From the NCBI RefSeq assembly GCF_030733205.1, contig NZ_JASHJL010000002.1, forward strand, positions 62,001 through 126,000: a stretch of 64,000 bases of DNA, read 5' to 3'. This stretch comes from Mameliella sp. MMSF_3455. GTDB lineage: Bacteria; Pseudomonadota; Alphaproteobacteria; Rhodobacterales; Rhodobacteraceae. The first letter of the stretch is position 1. Every line of letters starts with the position of its first letter. Below are positions 1-11,433 of the stretch, piece by piece. Both the position numbers and the translations under genes were made by a program. A model generated the notes under the pieces. That model was not told where the DNA came from, searched no databases, and saw nothing but the letters and a program-made list of their open reading frames with translations.

Positions 1-2398
<2,398 letters not shown>

Positions 2399-2564
2399 CG
2401 GGCAGCTCCGTCTGGGCCCCGGCAAGGCGCGTTTCCGGGGGACACTGTTGGCAAATTGTCGGCGTTATACGCAGCGCGGGTTCAAGCGCAAGCCTCGAAC
2501 GGGGTGGTACGGCGACACAGGGCGCCTATCTGACATCGAGGTACGGGACAAGGGAGCGGCGGTC

Positions 2565-3239
2565 ATGGCCATTTTGCCGGAAGACGACGGGTCAGAGGTG
2601 CGGCGCCTCTGGCTCCGGGTCGAGTTCGCCTGTTTCTTCGTGGTGATTCCGGCGGTCATCGCGCTGGCCTTTCCCGCCGACATGATGTTCCCGCTGCTGT
2701 TCGGCTTTACCGCGCTGGGGGTTGTCCTGCTGCATGTCACGCCCGGATTCGCGTGGCGGTCGCTGGGGATCGGCGCCGCGAAAGTCGACTGGTGGCTGGT
2801 GGCGGGGTTCGCGGCCGTGACGGCGATCACGGGCTACGTGGTTCTGCGCCTGACCGCGCCAGAGTCAGCCTTTGCGCTGATCCGCATCAATCCCGCGCTG
2901 ATGCTGATGATCGCGGCGCTGTATCCATTCCTGTCGGCCTTGCCGCAGGAACTGGTCTTTCGGCCATTGTTCTTTCGCCGCTACGGCGGCCTTCTGCCGG
3001 GAGGGACGTGGCCCCCGCTGGTGCTGAACGCCGCGCTCTTTTCCTTTGCCCACCTCATGTACTGGAGCTGGATCGTCGCCGGCATGACCTTTTTCGGCGG
3101 CCTCGCCTTTGCCTGGGCCTACGAGCGGCGCGGCAGTTTCGCCGAGGCGGTGCTGCTGCATTCCATTGCCGGGGTGATCCTGTTCGCGCTTGGGCTCGGG
3201 GTATTTTTCTACTCTGGCAACGTCGAGCGTCCGTTCTGA
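2565..3239 (+). CDS. CPBP family intramembrane metalloprotease-like protein
   Basis: 224-residue membrane protein with six or seven hydrophobic segments, starting near residue 19. It carries the CPBP (CAAX protease / bacteriocin-processing) motifs: QELVFR at 128-133 as motif 1, a histidine in FSFAHL (H163) and a histidine in LLHSIAG (H199). In most family members motif 1 is EExxxR, so the first glutamate is a glutamine here. I chose the ATG at 2565 because it has AGGGAG about nine bases upstream and leaves a short polar N terminus; upstream in-frame starts would run into the carB promoter region. It is divergent from carB, with about 166 bases between the two starts. Substrate unknown. Confidence 0.8.
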   Translation: MAILPEDDGSEVRRLWLRVEFACFFVVIPAVIALAFPADMMFPLLFGFTALGVVLLHVTPGFAWRSLGIGAAKVDWWLVAGFAAVTAITGYVVLRLTAPESAFALIRINPALMLMIAALYPFLSALPQELVFRPLFFRRYGGLLPGGTWPPLVLNAALFSFAHLMYWSWIVAGMTFFGGLAFAWAYERRGSFAEAVLLHSIAGVILFALGLGVFFYSGNVERPF

Positions 3240-3252
3240 GAGCGCACCACCG

Positions 3253-4482
3253 TTACTCCGCCGCGCGCATCCAGTCGCTCTGTGTCGCGGGATACAGGTA
3301 GTCGCGGGTGATCGGCACCGCCGACATGGACTTGGCCAGTTGCCATTGCTGGACATGCAGGTTGCCCTGCCTGAACGAGACCTCCATCGAGACAAGATAA
3401 AAGCGCCACATGCGCAGGAACTGTTCGTCGAACATCTCGACAACCCGGTCCCGGTTTTCCTCCAGCCGTTCCCGCCATGCCCGCAGGGTCATGGAATAAT
3501 GGATGCGCAGGGCCTCGTCGTCGCACTGGTGCAGCCAGTTGTCCTCGATCGCGCGATAGACCTCGGAGGCGGAGGGCGCGTAACTGCCGGGAAAGATGTA
3601 CTTGTCGATCCAGGAATTGTTGGGGCGCGGCGGGCCGTTCTTGACGATGGAATGGATCAGCGCGACGCCGTCCTCAGCCATCAGGTCGCGCACCTTGCCG
3701 AAATACTCGCGGTAATGCGGGGCGCCGACGTGCTCCAGCATGCCGACGCTTACGATCCGGTCGAATCGCTCTTCCAGCTTGCGGTAGTCCAGCAGTAGGA
3801 AGCGCACCCGATCCTCCAGCCCCTCGACCTGCGCCCGCGCCTGCGCCGTGGCCAACTGGTTTTCCGACAACGTCACCCCGGTCACCTGGGCGCCGTAGTC
3901 GCGCGCCAGCGTCAACGCCATGCCGCCCCAGCCGCTGCCAATGTCCAGCACCCGCATCCCCGGCTCGATCATCAGCTTGTTCGCGATATGCGCCTTCTTG
4001 GCGTCCTGCGCCTCTTCAAGGGTCATGTCGGCCCTTGGCCAGTAGGCACAGGAATACTGCATATCCGCATCGAGGAAGATCCGGTACAGGTCATCCGAGA
4101 GATCGTAGTGATGCGCGACGTTGCGTCGGGCCGTGAAAGGCGTGTTGCGTTGCAGGAAACCCCGCAGCGCCCCCTGCAGCTTGCGCGGCAGTTCGTACCA
4201 CAGCGGCATTTGCGCAATGTTCCCGTTCGGAACGAACAGCGACAACAGGCCCTCCAGGTCATCGCCTTCGATCTGCAGCGTGCCCTCGGCGTAGCATTCC
4301 CCCAGCGACAGCCCGGGGCGCAGCAACAACCGGCGCAGAGTGTCCGGTTCGGTCAAGATGATATGGGACTCGGGCCCGCCGCCCGGCCCATAGGTTTCCG
4401 ACCGCCCGTCCGGCAGCGTCACGGTCAATTGGCCGCGCCGCAGCATCCGGCGCATCATGTTTCGAAACAGCGACTCCCACAT
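3253..4482 (-). CDS. Cyclopropane-fatty-acyl-phospholipid synthase family SAM methyltransferase
   Basis: Predicted to add a methylene or methyl group from S-adenosylmethionine to unsaturated acyl chains of membrane phospholipids. The 409-residue protein has the family layout: an N-terminal lipid-binding-like region, NVAHHYDL near residue 121, SCAYW near 144, and the SAM-binding loop VLDIGSGWGG at 178-187, followed by VTLSENQ. The start is set at the ATG of MWESLFRNMM because AAAGGGG lies about seven bases before it; a longer reading (MPGGRAKTSQ) has no comparable ribosome site. Members of this family in alphaproteobacteria include true Cfa enzymes and relatives with other lipid or sterol-like substrates, so exact specificity is open. 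Divergent from aspS. Confidence 0.88.
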   Translation of the reverse strand: MWESLFRNMMRRMLRRGQLTVTLPDGRSETYGPGGGPESHIILTEPDTLRRLLLRPGLSLGECYAEGTLQIEGDDLEGLLSLFVPNGNIAQMPLWYELPRKLQGALRGFLQRNTPFTARRNVAHHYDLSDDLYRIFLDADMQYSCAYWPRADMTLEEAQDAKKAHIANKLMIEPGMRVLDIGSGWGGMALTLARDYGAQVTGVTLSENQLATAQARAQVEGLEDRVRFLLLDYRKLEERFDRIVSVGMLEHVGAPHYREYFGKVRDLMAEDGVALIHSIVKNGPPRPNNSWIDKYIFPGSYAPSASEVYRAIEDNWLHQCDDEALRIHYSMTLRAWRERLEENRDRVVEMFDEQFLRMWRFYLVSMEVSFRQGNLHVQQWQLAKSMSAVPITRDYLYPATQSDWMRAAE

Positions 4483-4572
4483 GGCAAAACCCCTTTGCGA
4501 CGTTTTGGCGCGTCCTCCCGGCATTGATGATTAGCAGACTCAGGTGATTCTCACCAAATAAAGCCGTCTCCC

Positions 4573-4601
4573 TTGACTTCCCGCGCCCCTCGGGATGTAT
4601 C
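4573..4601 (+). promoter_or_regulatory. Putative sigma70-type promoter for aspS
   Basis: TTGACT at 4573-4578 and TGTATC at 4596-4601 are separated by 17 bases, upstream of the aspS ATG. It fits the intergenic space between two divergent genes. Prediction from motif spacing only. Confidence 0.45.
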
Positions 4602-4637
4602 GGCGCCTGACTTTTGCGCATATAAAAGGGGCCCGAC

Positions 4638-6419
4638 ATGCACGCCTATCGCAGCCATACCTGTGCCGATCTGACCAAGGACCAGGTGGGTGATACCGTC
4701 CGGCTGGCCGGCTGGGTGCACCGCATCCGCGACCACGGCGGCGTGCTGTTCATCGACCTGCGCGACCATTTCGGCATGACGCAGGTCCTGTGTGATCCCG
4801 ACAGCCCGGTGTTTGCCCAGGTCGAGAAGGTGCGCAGCGAATGGTGCATCCGCATCGACGGCACCGTAAAGGCCCGCGCCGAAAGCCTGGTGAACCCCAA
4901 GCTGCCCACCGGCGAGATCGAGGTCTACATCCGCGACATCGAGGTGCTGGGCGAGGCGCAGGAACTGCCGCTGATCGTCTTCGGCGACCAGGAGTATCCC
5001 GAGGAAACGCGCCTGAAGTACCGCTATCTCGACCTGCGCCGCGAGGCGATGCAGAAATCCATGACGCTGCGGTCCGACGTGGTGGCCAGCATCCGCCGCC
5101 GCATGTGGGACAAGGGGTTCCGCGAGTACCAGACGCCTATCATCACCGCGTCCTCGCCTGAGGGGGCGCGCGACTTCCTCGTGCCGTCGCGCCTGCATCC
5201 GGGCAAGTTCTACGCGCTGCCGCAGGCCCCCCAGCAGTTCAAGCAGCTGATCATGGTCTCGGGCTTTGACAAGTATTTCCAGATCGCGCCCTGTTTCCGC
5301 GACGAGGACCCGCGCGCCGACCGCTCGCCCACCGATTTCTACCAGCTGGACATGGAGATGTCCTTTGTCGAACAACAGGACGTGTTCGATACGATCTCTC
5401 CGGTGATCGCGGGCGTCTTCGAGGAATTCGGCGAAGGCAAGACCGTGGATGACCCGGCTTCCTGGCCGCAGATCCCCTATGCCGAGGCGGCGCTGAAATA
5501 CGGCACCGACAAGCCCGACCTGCGTAACCCGATCGAGATGCAGGTCGTGTCCGAGCATTTCGCCGGATCGGGCTTTGCCATCTTCGCCAAGCTGCTGGAA
5601 CAGGACGGCACCGAAATCCGCGCCATCCCGGCGCCCGGCGGCGGCAGCCGCAAGTTCTGTGACCGCATGAACGCCTGGGCCCAGAAAGAGGGCTTGCCGG
5701 GCATGGGCTACATCTTCTGGCGTGATCAGGGGAACGGCATGGAAGCCGCCGGCCCGCTGGCCAAGAACATCGGTCCCGAGCGCACCGAAGCGATCCGCGA
5801 ACAACTGGGCCTTGGCGTCGGCGACGCGGCCTTCTTCCTGGGCGGCAAGCCCGCCAGCTTCCAGCGTATCGCGGGCAAGGCGCGCGACGTGCTGGGCGAG
5901 GAACTGAAGCTTATCGACCCCAACCGATTTGCCTTTGCCTGGATCGTGGATTTCCCGATCTACGAGAAAGACGAGGAAACCGGAGAGGTCGATTTCGAAC
6001 ACAACCCCTTCTCGATGCCGCAGGGCGGGATGGAGGCGCTGCAAGGCGATCCGCTCAAGGTGCTGGGCTATCAGTACGACCTGGCCTGCAACGGCTACGA
6101 GCTGGTCTCGGGCGCGATCCGGAACCACAAGCCCGAGGTCATGCTCAAGGCCTTCGAAATCGCCGGCTACGGCGAGGACGAGGTCAAGAACCGCTTTGGC
6201 GCGCTCTACAACGCCTTCCACTACGGCGCCCCGCCGCACGGCGGCTGTGCCGCGGGCATCGACCGGATGGTGATGCTTCTGGCCGAGACGGCGAACATCC
6301 GCGAGGTCATCATGTTCCCGATGAACCAGCGCGCCGAAGACCTGATGATGAACGCACCGTCGGAACCGTCGTCGGATCAGCTGATGGAGCTTGCCCTGCG
6401 CGTCATTCCGCAGGACTGA
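4638..6419 (+). CDS. aspS: Aspartate--tRNA ligase
   Basis: Charges tRNA-Asp with aspartate in the cytoplasm. The 593-residue protein has the usual bacterial-type length and order: N-terminal OB-fold anticodon-binding domain ([23 protein letters not shown]), class II motif 1 with RYLDLRRE, motif 2 with [24 protein letters not shown], a bacterial GAD-type insertion in the middle (about residues 280-430), and motif 3 near the C terminus ([17 protein letters not shown]). Start is the ATG followed by HAYRSHTC, which matches the family. The upstream ribosome site is weak (GGGGCCC). Whether it is discriminating or also charges tRNA-Asn cannot be decided here. Confidence 0.97.
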   Translation: MHAYRSHTCADLTKDQVGDTVRLAGWVHRIRDHGGVLFIDLRDHFGMTQVLCDPDSPVFAQVEKVRSEWCIRIDGTVKARAESLVNPKLPTGEIEVYIRDIEVLGEAQELPLIVFGDQEYPEETRLKYRYLDLRREAMQKSMTLRSDVVASIRRRMWDKGFREYQTPIITASSPEGARDFLVPSRLHPGKFYALPQAPQQFKQLIMVSGFDKYFQIAPCFRDEDPRADRSPTDFYQLDMEMSFVEQQDVFDTISPVIAGVFEEFGEGKTVDDPASWPQIPYAEAALKYGTDKPDLRNPIEMQVVSEHFAGSGFAIFAKLLEQDGTEIRAIPAPGGGSRKFCDRMNAWAQKEGLPGMGYIFWRDQGNGMEAAGPLAKNIGPERTEAIREQLGLGVGDAAFFLGGKPASFQRIAGKARDVLGEELKLIDPNRFAFAWIVDFPIYEKDEETGEVDFEHNPFSMPQGGMEALQGDPLKVLGYQYDLACNGYELVSGAIRNHKPEVMLKAFEIAGYGEDEVKNRFGALYNAFHYGAPPHGGCAAGIDRMVMLLAETANIREVIMFPMNQRAEDLMMNAPSEPSSDQLMELALRVIPQD

Positions 6420-6422
6420 CCC

Positions 6423-6444
6423 GGCGACAAGGCGCCTTTTCGCC
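6423..6444. repeat. Near-perfect 22-bp palindrome just after aspS
   Basis: Twenty of 22 bases are self-complementary around a GGCGCC centre; it begins three bases after the aspS stop. A second GC-rich inverted repeat (GCGGGGCG with CGCCCCGC) follows at about 6468-6491. Either could help end aspS transcription, but neither has a T tract. Confidence 0.3.
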
Positions 6445-6503
6445 GAGGCGCCGGACACAACATCGTGCGGGGCGATGCAAGCGCGCCCCGCATAAGGTAT
6501 AGG

Positions 6504-6524
6504 GGCCTCGACTGCGTTGAGGCC
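6504..6524 (+). promoter_or_regulatory. Hairpin covering the ribosome site of the DUF1800 gene
   Basis: GGCCTC (6504-6509) and GAGGCC (6519-6524) pair around a nine-base loop. The 3' arm holds the GAGG that best serves as ribosome site for the ATG at 6530, so the fold would reduce translation if formed. Purely a structural prediction. Confidence 0.35.
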
Positions 6525-6529
6525 TCAAG

Positions 6530-7906
6530 ATGTTCGATCCCGTTCTTGCCGATATCCGCTTTGGCTGTGGCCGATCCCCCCGGATTGCCGCGCCCGGCTC
6601 GGCCCGGGAATTGCTCGCCGGGCTGACCGCCCCCGATCGGATGGCGCACATCTTTCCGATCATGTCATTCGATGCCTTTTCCCGGGACATGGTCGCCAGC
6701 GCCCACACACTGGGCCGTATCCGCCACCTGACACGCGGCACGGAGGCCGAGGAACTGGCCATCGACCAGATCCGGCGGTTGAAACGCAATGCCCGCAAGA
6801 TGCAGTCGGAGTGGTTGGTGACCCATGTCACCCGCCGCGTGAACAGCCAGACGCCTCTGCGTGAGCGGCTGGAGAGCTTCTGGGCCGATCACTTCACCAC
6901 GCGGGGCAAGACCAATGTTCTGGCCGAAGCGGGGTCGCCTTACGTCGAATCGGCCATCCGACCGCACCTGGCCGGCCGGTTCGACGAGTTGTTGATCGCG
7001 GCCGTGACGCATCCGATGATGCTGCACTACCTCGACCAGCACGCCTCGGCCGGGCCGAACTCGCCGCAGGCGCTGAAATACCCCGGCAAGAAGGGCCTGA
7101 ACGAGAACCTCGCCCGCGAAGTGCTGGAACTGCACACGCTGGGGGTCGACGGCCCCTATACGCAGACCGACGTGCGCGAACTGGCAGAGTTGTTGACCGG
7201 GCTGGCCTTTACCACGGAAGGCGGCACGGAATTCCGCCGCCCTCTGGCCGAACCGGGCCCCGAAACAGTGCTGGGCAAGAGCTATGGCGGCGATCACCCC
7301 GCCCGATTGAAGGACATCCACGACGCCCTGCGTGACCTTGCCCGACATCCGGCGACGGCACGCCATGTCGCGGGCAAACTGGCCGTGCACTTCGTGGCGG
7401 ATGCGCCCAACGCGGACCTGCTCCGCGCGATGGAAACCGCCTGGCTGGATACGGACGGGGATCTGATGGCGGTCTACCGGGCCATGCTGGGTCACCCCGC
7501 CGCCTGGGACCCGCGTCCGGGCAATGCCAAGCAGCCGCTGGATTTCATCGCCTCGGCCTGTCGCGCGCTGGATATTCCGCAGTACATCCTGGGCAAGCGG
7601 TTCGGCATCGCCCTGCTCCAGCCGATGCGCCTGATGGGACAGGTCTGGCAGACGCCACCCGGGCCGGACGGGTTACCAGAGGCGGACGACGCCTGGCTGA
7701 CGCCGCAGGGGCTGGCCGCCCGCCTGCAGTGGGGATTCACCATTCCGCAGGCCCTGCTGGGGGCCCTGCCAGATCCGCGCGACTTCGTGGAAACCGCGCT
7801 GGGATCACGCGCCCCGGCCGAGGTGCGTTTCGCCGCTAGCGCAGCCGAGACCCGCGCCGACGGCATCGGCGTGGTGCTGGCCTCCCCCGCGTTTCAAAGG
7901 ATGTGA
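6530..7906 (+). CDS. DUF1800 domain-containing protein
   Basis: 458 residues, matching the DUF1800 family throughout, including the conserved block around NLAREVLELHTLGVDGPYTQTDV and LAELLTGL near the middle (roughly residues 195-230). Biochemical function is unknown; members are almost always encoded next to a DUF1501 protein, as here (the next ATG is four bases after this stop). No N-terminal signal sequence is visible, in contrast to the Tat signal on its partner. It may be exported by riding with the partner or act in the cytoplasm; both are guesses. Transcribed in a two-gene operon. Confidence 0.85.
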   Translation: MFDPVLADIRFGCGRSPRIAAPGSARELLAGLTAPDRMAHIFPIMSFDAFSRDMVASAHTLGRIRHLTRGTEAEELAIDQIRRLKRNARKMQSEWLVTHVTRRVNSQTPLRERLESFWADHFTTRGKTNVLAEAGSPYVESAIRPHLAGRFDELLIAAVTHPMMLHYLDQHASAGPNSPQALKYPGKKGLNENLAREVLELHTLGVDGPYTQTDVRELAELLTGLAFTTEGGTEFRRPLAEPGPETVLGKSYGGDHPARLKDIHDALRDLARHPATARHVAGKLAVHFVADAPNADLLRAMETAWLDTDGDLMAVYRAMLGHPAAWDPRPGNAKQPLDFIASACRALDIPQYILGKRFGIALLQPMRLMGQVWQTPPGPDGLPEADDAWLTPQGLAARLQWGFTIPQALLGALPDPRDFVETALGSRAPAEVRFAASAAETRADGIGVVLASPAFQRM

Positions 7907-7909
7907 GCG

Positions 7910-9133
7910 ATGGACAGACGCAGTTTCCTGGCCCGCAGCGCCGCCCTTGGCTGTTCACTGGCCGCCAGCCCGCTGGTCACGCCGGTCAGCTTTGCCGCGA
8001 CGCCGGGCGATGCCCGGCTGGTGGTCATCATCCTGCGCGGCGGCATGGATGGGCTGGACGTGGTGGCGCCCTATGGCGACCCGGATTTCGCCGCCCTGGG
8101 CCGGCCGGGCCCGGACATGAACGGCGACGCCTTCGATCTTGACGGGCGCTTCGCGCTGCATGGCGCCCTCGCCCCCCTGCGCCCGCTCTGGCAGGCGGGA
8201 GACCTGGGTTTTGCCCATGCGGTCTCGATCCCCTACCGCGACAAGCGCAGCCACTTCGACGGCCAGGACCTGCTGGAGGCAGGCGTGGCCGCCTCGGACG
8301 CGCCCCTGCCCGATGACGGCTGGCTGAACCGACTTGTCCAGCACCTGCCCGGGGCCAGCGCCGAGACCGCCTATGCCATCGGCGGTGAGCCGTTTCGCAT
8401 CCTGTCGGGACCTGCCCCGGTGAGCCGCTGGACCCCGGAGGCGGACCTGCGCCTGTCGCCACAGGCCATCCTGCTGACCCGACGGGTGATGCAGTCCGAT
8501 CCCGCAATGGCCGCGGCGCTCGAGAGCGCCTTTGCGCTGGCGGGCAGAGATGGTGACGAACTGGCCTTTTCCGGCAGCCCCGGTGACATGATGGCCGCGA
8601 TGCGCGACGACATGATGGCGCCGCGCGACAGGAACCGACCGGGCCGCGTGCTGGCCGAATTTGCAGGTGCGCAATTGCGGGATGCAGCGCGGATCGCCTG
8701 TTACTCTCTGACCGGCTGGGACACGCACAAATCGCAGGAGCGCCATCTGCCCCGGTCGCTTGAACAACTCTCGGATTCGCTTCTGGCCCTGCAATCGGCC
8801 TTGGGACCAGAGGCCTGGGGCAAAACGACGGTGGCTGCTGTGACCGAGTTCGGGCGTACCGCGCGCTGGAACGGAACAGGGGGCACGGACCACGGCACTG
8901 GCGGCGCGATGGTGCTGGCCGGCGGTGCCTTGCGCGGGGGCCGCGTCGTCACCGACTGGCCCGGCCTGGACGACGGCGCGCTTTACGAAGGGCGTGATCT
9001 GAGACCCACCCGCGACCTGCGGACGCATCTGGCCTGGTTGCTGCACGGACAATTCGGCATCGGGCGCAGCACGCTGGAAACCACGGTCTTTCCCGGGCTC
9101 GACATGGGAAGTGACCCGGGCCTGTTGCTGTAG
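7910..9133 (+). CDS. DUF1501 domain-containing protein with Tat signal
   Basis: 407 residues. The N terminus MDRRSFLARSAALGCSLAAS is a twin-arginine signal (RRSFL) followed by a hydrophobic stretch and a likely cleavage near SFAA. The mature part starts with VVIILRGGMDGLDVVAPYGD, the hallmark of DUF1501, and later has TEFGRTARWNGTGGTDHGTG, also typical. The family is related to the alkaline phosphatase/sulfatase fold, but no enzyme activity is established. It forms an operon with the DUF1800 gene. Expected to be folded before export to the periplasm. Confidence 0.87.
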   Translation: MDRRSFLARSAALGCSLAASPLVTPVSFAATPGDARLVVIILRGGMDGLDVVAPYGDPDFAALGRPGPDMNGDAFDLDGRFALHGALAPLRPLWQAGDLGFAHAVSIPYRDKRSHFDGQDLLEAGVAASDAPLPDDGWLNRLVQHLPGASAETAYAIGGEPFRILSGPAPVSRWTPEADLRLSPQAILLTRRVMQSDPAMAAALESAFALAGRDGDELAFSGSPGDMMAAMRDDMMAPRDRNRPGRVLAEFAGAQLRDAARIACYSLTGWDTHKSQERHLPRSLEQLSDSLLALQSALGPEAWGKTTVAAVTEFGRTARWNGTGGTDHGTGGAMVLAGGALRGGRVVTDWPGLDDGALYEGRDLRPTRDLRTHLAWLLHGQFGIGRSTLETTVFPGLDMGSDPGLLL

Positions 9134-9146
9134 CTGGCGGCTACGG

Positions 9147-9863
9147 TCAGATCGCCATACGGTCGGCCACGCGGTCCTGGACCAGGGCGGACACTCGGTC
9201 TAGGCCGGGCTTGACCGGACGGCCAGCGGCGCGGGCATCGGCCAGGTCCTCTGCCGCCTGCTGCAACACGCCATCGCCCGCGCTGCGCGCGACCCCGGCC
9301 AGGAACTGCGTGATATAGGCCAAGGTCTGCGGATTGCGCGCATCGCAGAGCACATCCGCCGCATGGGCCATGTCATCGCGGTAGGACAAGGGATCAGGCA
9401 CCACGGGATCGTCACTGACCAGGCGCGGACCCGTTGGCCGCCGTTCGGTGGGAAGGACCGACAGGATGGCGTTCTGGAAGGCGGCGACCGACGAGATCGG
9501 CTTGCCCAGAAAACCGTCGGCCCCGGCGGCCAGCGCCACTTCTTCGGCGAAGGTGTCGCCGCTGGTGCCCAGCAGGACATCGACACGCGGACAGGTCGTG
9601 CTGAGTTCGGCGATCAGGTCGGCACCCGACCCGTCCGGCAGCCCCAAGTCAATGACCACCACGCTGGGCCGGTAGACCTGCAGGTGACGGCGCGCCGATT
9701 TCAGACAGTCCGCCCTGCGGATGCGCGCCCCCGACCGCAGGCACAGCAGGCGCATCGCATCACAGGAGTACCGGCTGTCCTCCACCACGAGGATGGTCAG
9801 CCCAAGCAGGGGCCGCGTCGCGGTCGGGCGCAGGTGCGGGGAGAGTTGATCATAGTCGTCCAT
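9147..9863 (-). CDS. Orphan response regulator (REC plus helical C-terminal region)
   Basis: 238 residues from an ATG with GAGAGGAG just upstream. Residues about 20-138 form a receiver domain: acidic pair E28-D29, phosphoacceptor D72 in VVVIDLGLPDGSG, T100 and K121 (LGKPI), so it should be phosphorylatable. The remaining 90 residues have no DNA-binding motif that I can see; they are helical, and the segment FLAGVARSAGDGVLQQAAEDL resembles an HPt bundle without the active histidine. No histidine kinase is encoded nearby. It is convergent with the DUF1501 gene. Role unknown; a protein-protein output seems more likely than transcription control. Confidence 0.72.
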   Translation of the reverse strand: MDDYDQLSPHLRPTATRPLLGLTILVVEDSRYSCDAMRLLCLRSGARIRRADCLKSARRHLQVYRPSVVVIDLGLPDGSGADLIAELSTTCPRVDVLLGTSGDTFAEEVALAAGADGFLGKPISSVAAFQNAILSVLPTERRPTGPRLVSDDPVVPDPLSYRDDMAHAADVLCDARNPQTLAYITQFLAGVARSAGDGVLQQAAEDLADARAAGRPVKPGLDRVSALVQDRVADRMAI

Positions 9864-9997
9864 GTCGGGGCTCCTCTCATCGAGTCGCCTGTCAGATTGG
9901 CCCCGACAAGGTGAACAAGCGGTTAAGGGTCGCACCGGCTTGTCCGGTCTGTGTCGTCACGCCATAACCTCTGTCAAAGCCAGACATGGAGAGACAG

Positions 9998-10402
9998 ATG
10001 ATCGGACGCCTGAATCACGTTGCCATCGCCGTGCCCGACCTAGAGGCAGCCGCCGCACAGTACCGCACCGCGCTGGGGGCCAAGGTCGGCGAACCGCAGG
10101 AGGAACCCGACCACGGCGTGACGGTGATCTTCATCGAACTTCCGAACACCAAGATCGAGCTGCTGTATCCGCTGGGCGAGAACTCTCCGATCCAGGGCTT
10201 TTTGGACAAGAACCCCTCGGGCGGGATCCACCACGTCTGCTACGAGGTCGAGGATATCCTTGCCGCGCGCGACCACCTGAAGGAAACCGGCGCCCGCGTT
10301 CTGGGCACGGGAGAGCCGAAGATCGGCGCACATGGCAAGCCCGTGCTCTTCCTGCACCCAAAGGACTTCAACGGCTGCCTCGTGGAACTGGAGCAGGTCT
10401 GA
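9998..10402 (+). CDS. mce: Methylmalonyl-CoA epimerase
   Basis: Interconverts (R)- and (S)-methylmalonyl-CoA in propionyl-CoA assimilation. The 134-residue protein has the vicinal oxygen chelate fold with metal ligands suggested by NHVAIAV (N-terminal His), GGIHHVCYEV (middle His) and CLVELEQV (C-terminal Glu). I start at the second ATG (MIGRLNHVAIAV) because GGAG lies six bases upstream; an in-frame ATG 12 bases earlier has none. The stop overlaps the next start (TGATG), so translation of the DUF1467 gene is probably coupled. No mutase gene is in the window. Confidence 0.93.
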   Translation: MIGRLNHVAIAVPDLEAAAAQYRTALGAKVGEPQEEPDHGVTVIFIELPNTKIELLYPLGENSPIQGFLDKNPSGGIHHVCYEVEDILAARDHLKETGARVLGTGEPKIGAHGKPVLFLHPKDFNGCLVELEQV

Positions 10403-10692
10403 TGGGGATCACTTCGGCCCTCGTCCTCTTTGCCGTGATCTGGTTCATGACCTTTCTCTGCGTCATCCCGATCCGGCTGAAGACCCAGGGCGATCTGGGC
10501 GACGTGGTGCCCGGCACCCATGCCGGCAGCCCGGAGGTGCACAACCTCAAGCGCAAGGCCTGGATCACCACCGGCATCGCCTTCGCGCTTTGGGCGGTGA
10601 TCGCCTCGATCATCGTCTTCGAGGTCATCACGGTACGCGACATCGACGGCTGGATGTTTGACCGGATGGACGGGACATCCCACGTCGAATGA
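10402..10692 (+). CDS. DUF1467 family small membrane protein
   Basis: 96 residues with two hydrophobic segments (about 3-22 and 55-76) and a polar loop containing GDVVPGTHAGSP between them. This matches the DUF1467 family, which is commonly encoded just after mce in alphaproteobacteria; its function is unknown. The ATG overlaps the mce stop. Its own stop overlaps the start of the next gene. Confidence 0.82.
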   Translation: MGITSALVLFAVIWFMTFLCVIPIRLKTQGDLGDVVPGTHAGSPEVHNLKRKAWITTGIAFALWAVIASIIVFEVITVRDIDGWMFDRMDGTSHVE

Positions 10693-11420
10693 TGTGGCGC
10701 GGACTGTTTGGCCGGAAATCGCAGCGGCCACAGCCTGCGGAGGCGGAGAGGATGCGCGCCGCTCAAAACGCGCGCATCCGGGAAATGCACCGCGACTGGC
10801 AACTGGCGTGGCATGACCTGTTCGACGCGGATCCCGTGCTGGCGGATCGCGAAGAGTTCGTGCGTCCGTCTTCGCCACCGAACCATATCAGCGAGGATCG
10901 GCGGTTGGTTTTCGGGTTGTCTCGGGCTGCTCCGCCAACCCGGGCGGATTGCCTCCACCTCATGCCACACGGCGCAGAAATGGCATGGCGTCTGGAGCAA
11001 TACCTGACCACGCCCACAGCGGCGATGACTCTGGATGAGGCCAAAAGCCGGATTGGGCGTGTCAAAGAGGCGGTTCAACAGGTTGTTCTGGTAGCGCCGC
11101 TGGTCTGGGAAGATCCGCATGTGATTGGCGTCGACGCGCCCTTCGAATTGACGGCGTGTTCGGGGATCGAGGACCTGTTCGCAGGCAATCTATTGGCGCC
11201 ATTGGCCGAGGATGACGTGCCCCTGCTGGCGGCGCAGCTGTTCCTGAAAGAGCCGCTGTATGCCACCGCCGGCAATTACTATGAGCTGTGCGACTGGGTC
11301 ACCGGCCCATTGATCCCCGCCGAACGCGCCGCCGCCTGCGCGGCACTTTACCAGATGTGGGCCGCCGGCTGGCAGGTGCTGGCCGAGCCGAATGGGAAGA
11401 TCGCGCTGAGACCGGTTTGA
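10689..11420 (+). CDS. Hypothetical protein, third gene of the mce operon
   Basis: 243 residues; I do not recognise the family. The start overlaps the DUF1467 stop by four bases (two adjacent ATGs, 10689 and 10692), so it is almost certainly in the same operon. The N terminus is basic and polar (FGRKSQRPQPAEAERMRAAQ), the rest is mixed with helical segments rich in Ala and Leu and several Trp residues; no signal peptide, membrane segment or metal motif is seen. GC content is visibly lower between about 10850 and 11220 than in its neighbours, which may point to a later arrival or to low constraint. Confidence 0.6.
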   Translation: MMWRGLFGRKSQRPQPAEAERMRAAQNARIREMHRDWQLAWHDLFDADPVLADREEFVRPSSPPNHISEDRRLVFGLSRAAPPTRADCLHLMPHGAEMAWRLEQYLTTPTAAMTLDEAKSRIGRVKEAVQQVVLVAPLVWEDPHVIGVDAPFELTACSGIEDLFAGNLLAPLAEDDVPLLAAQLFLKEPLYATAGNYYELCDWVTGPLIPAERAAACAALYQMWAAGWQVLAEPNGKIALRPV

Positions 11421-11433
11421 GCGCGGGTTTCGG

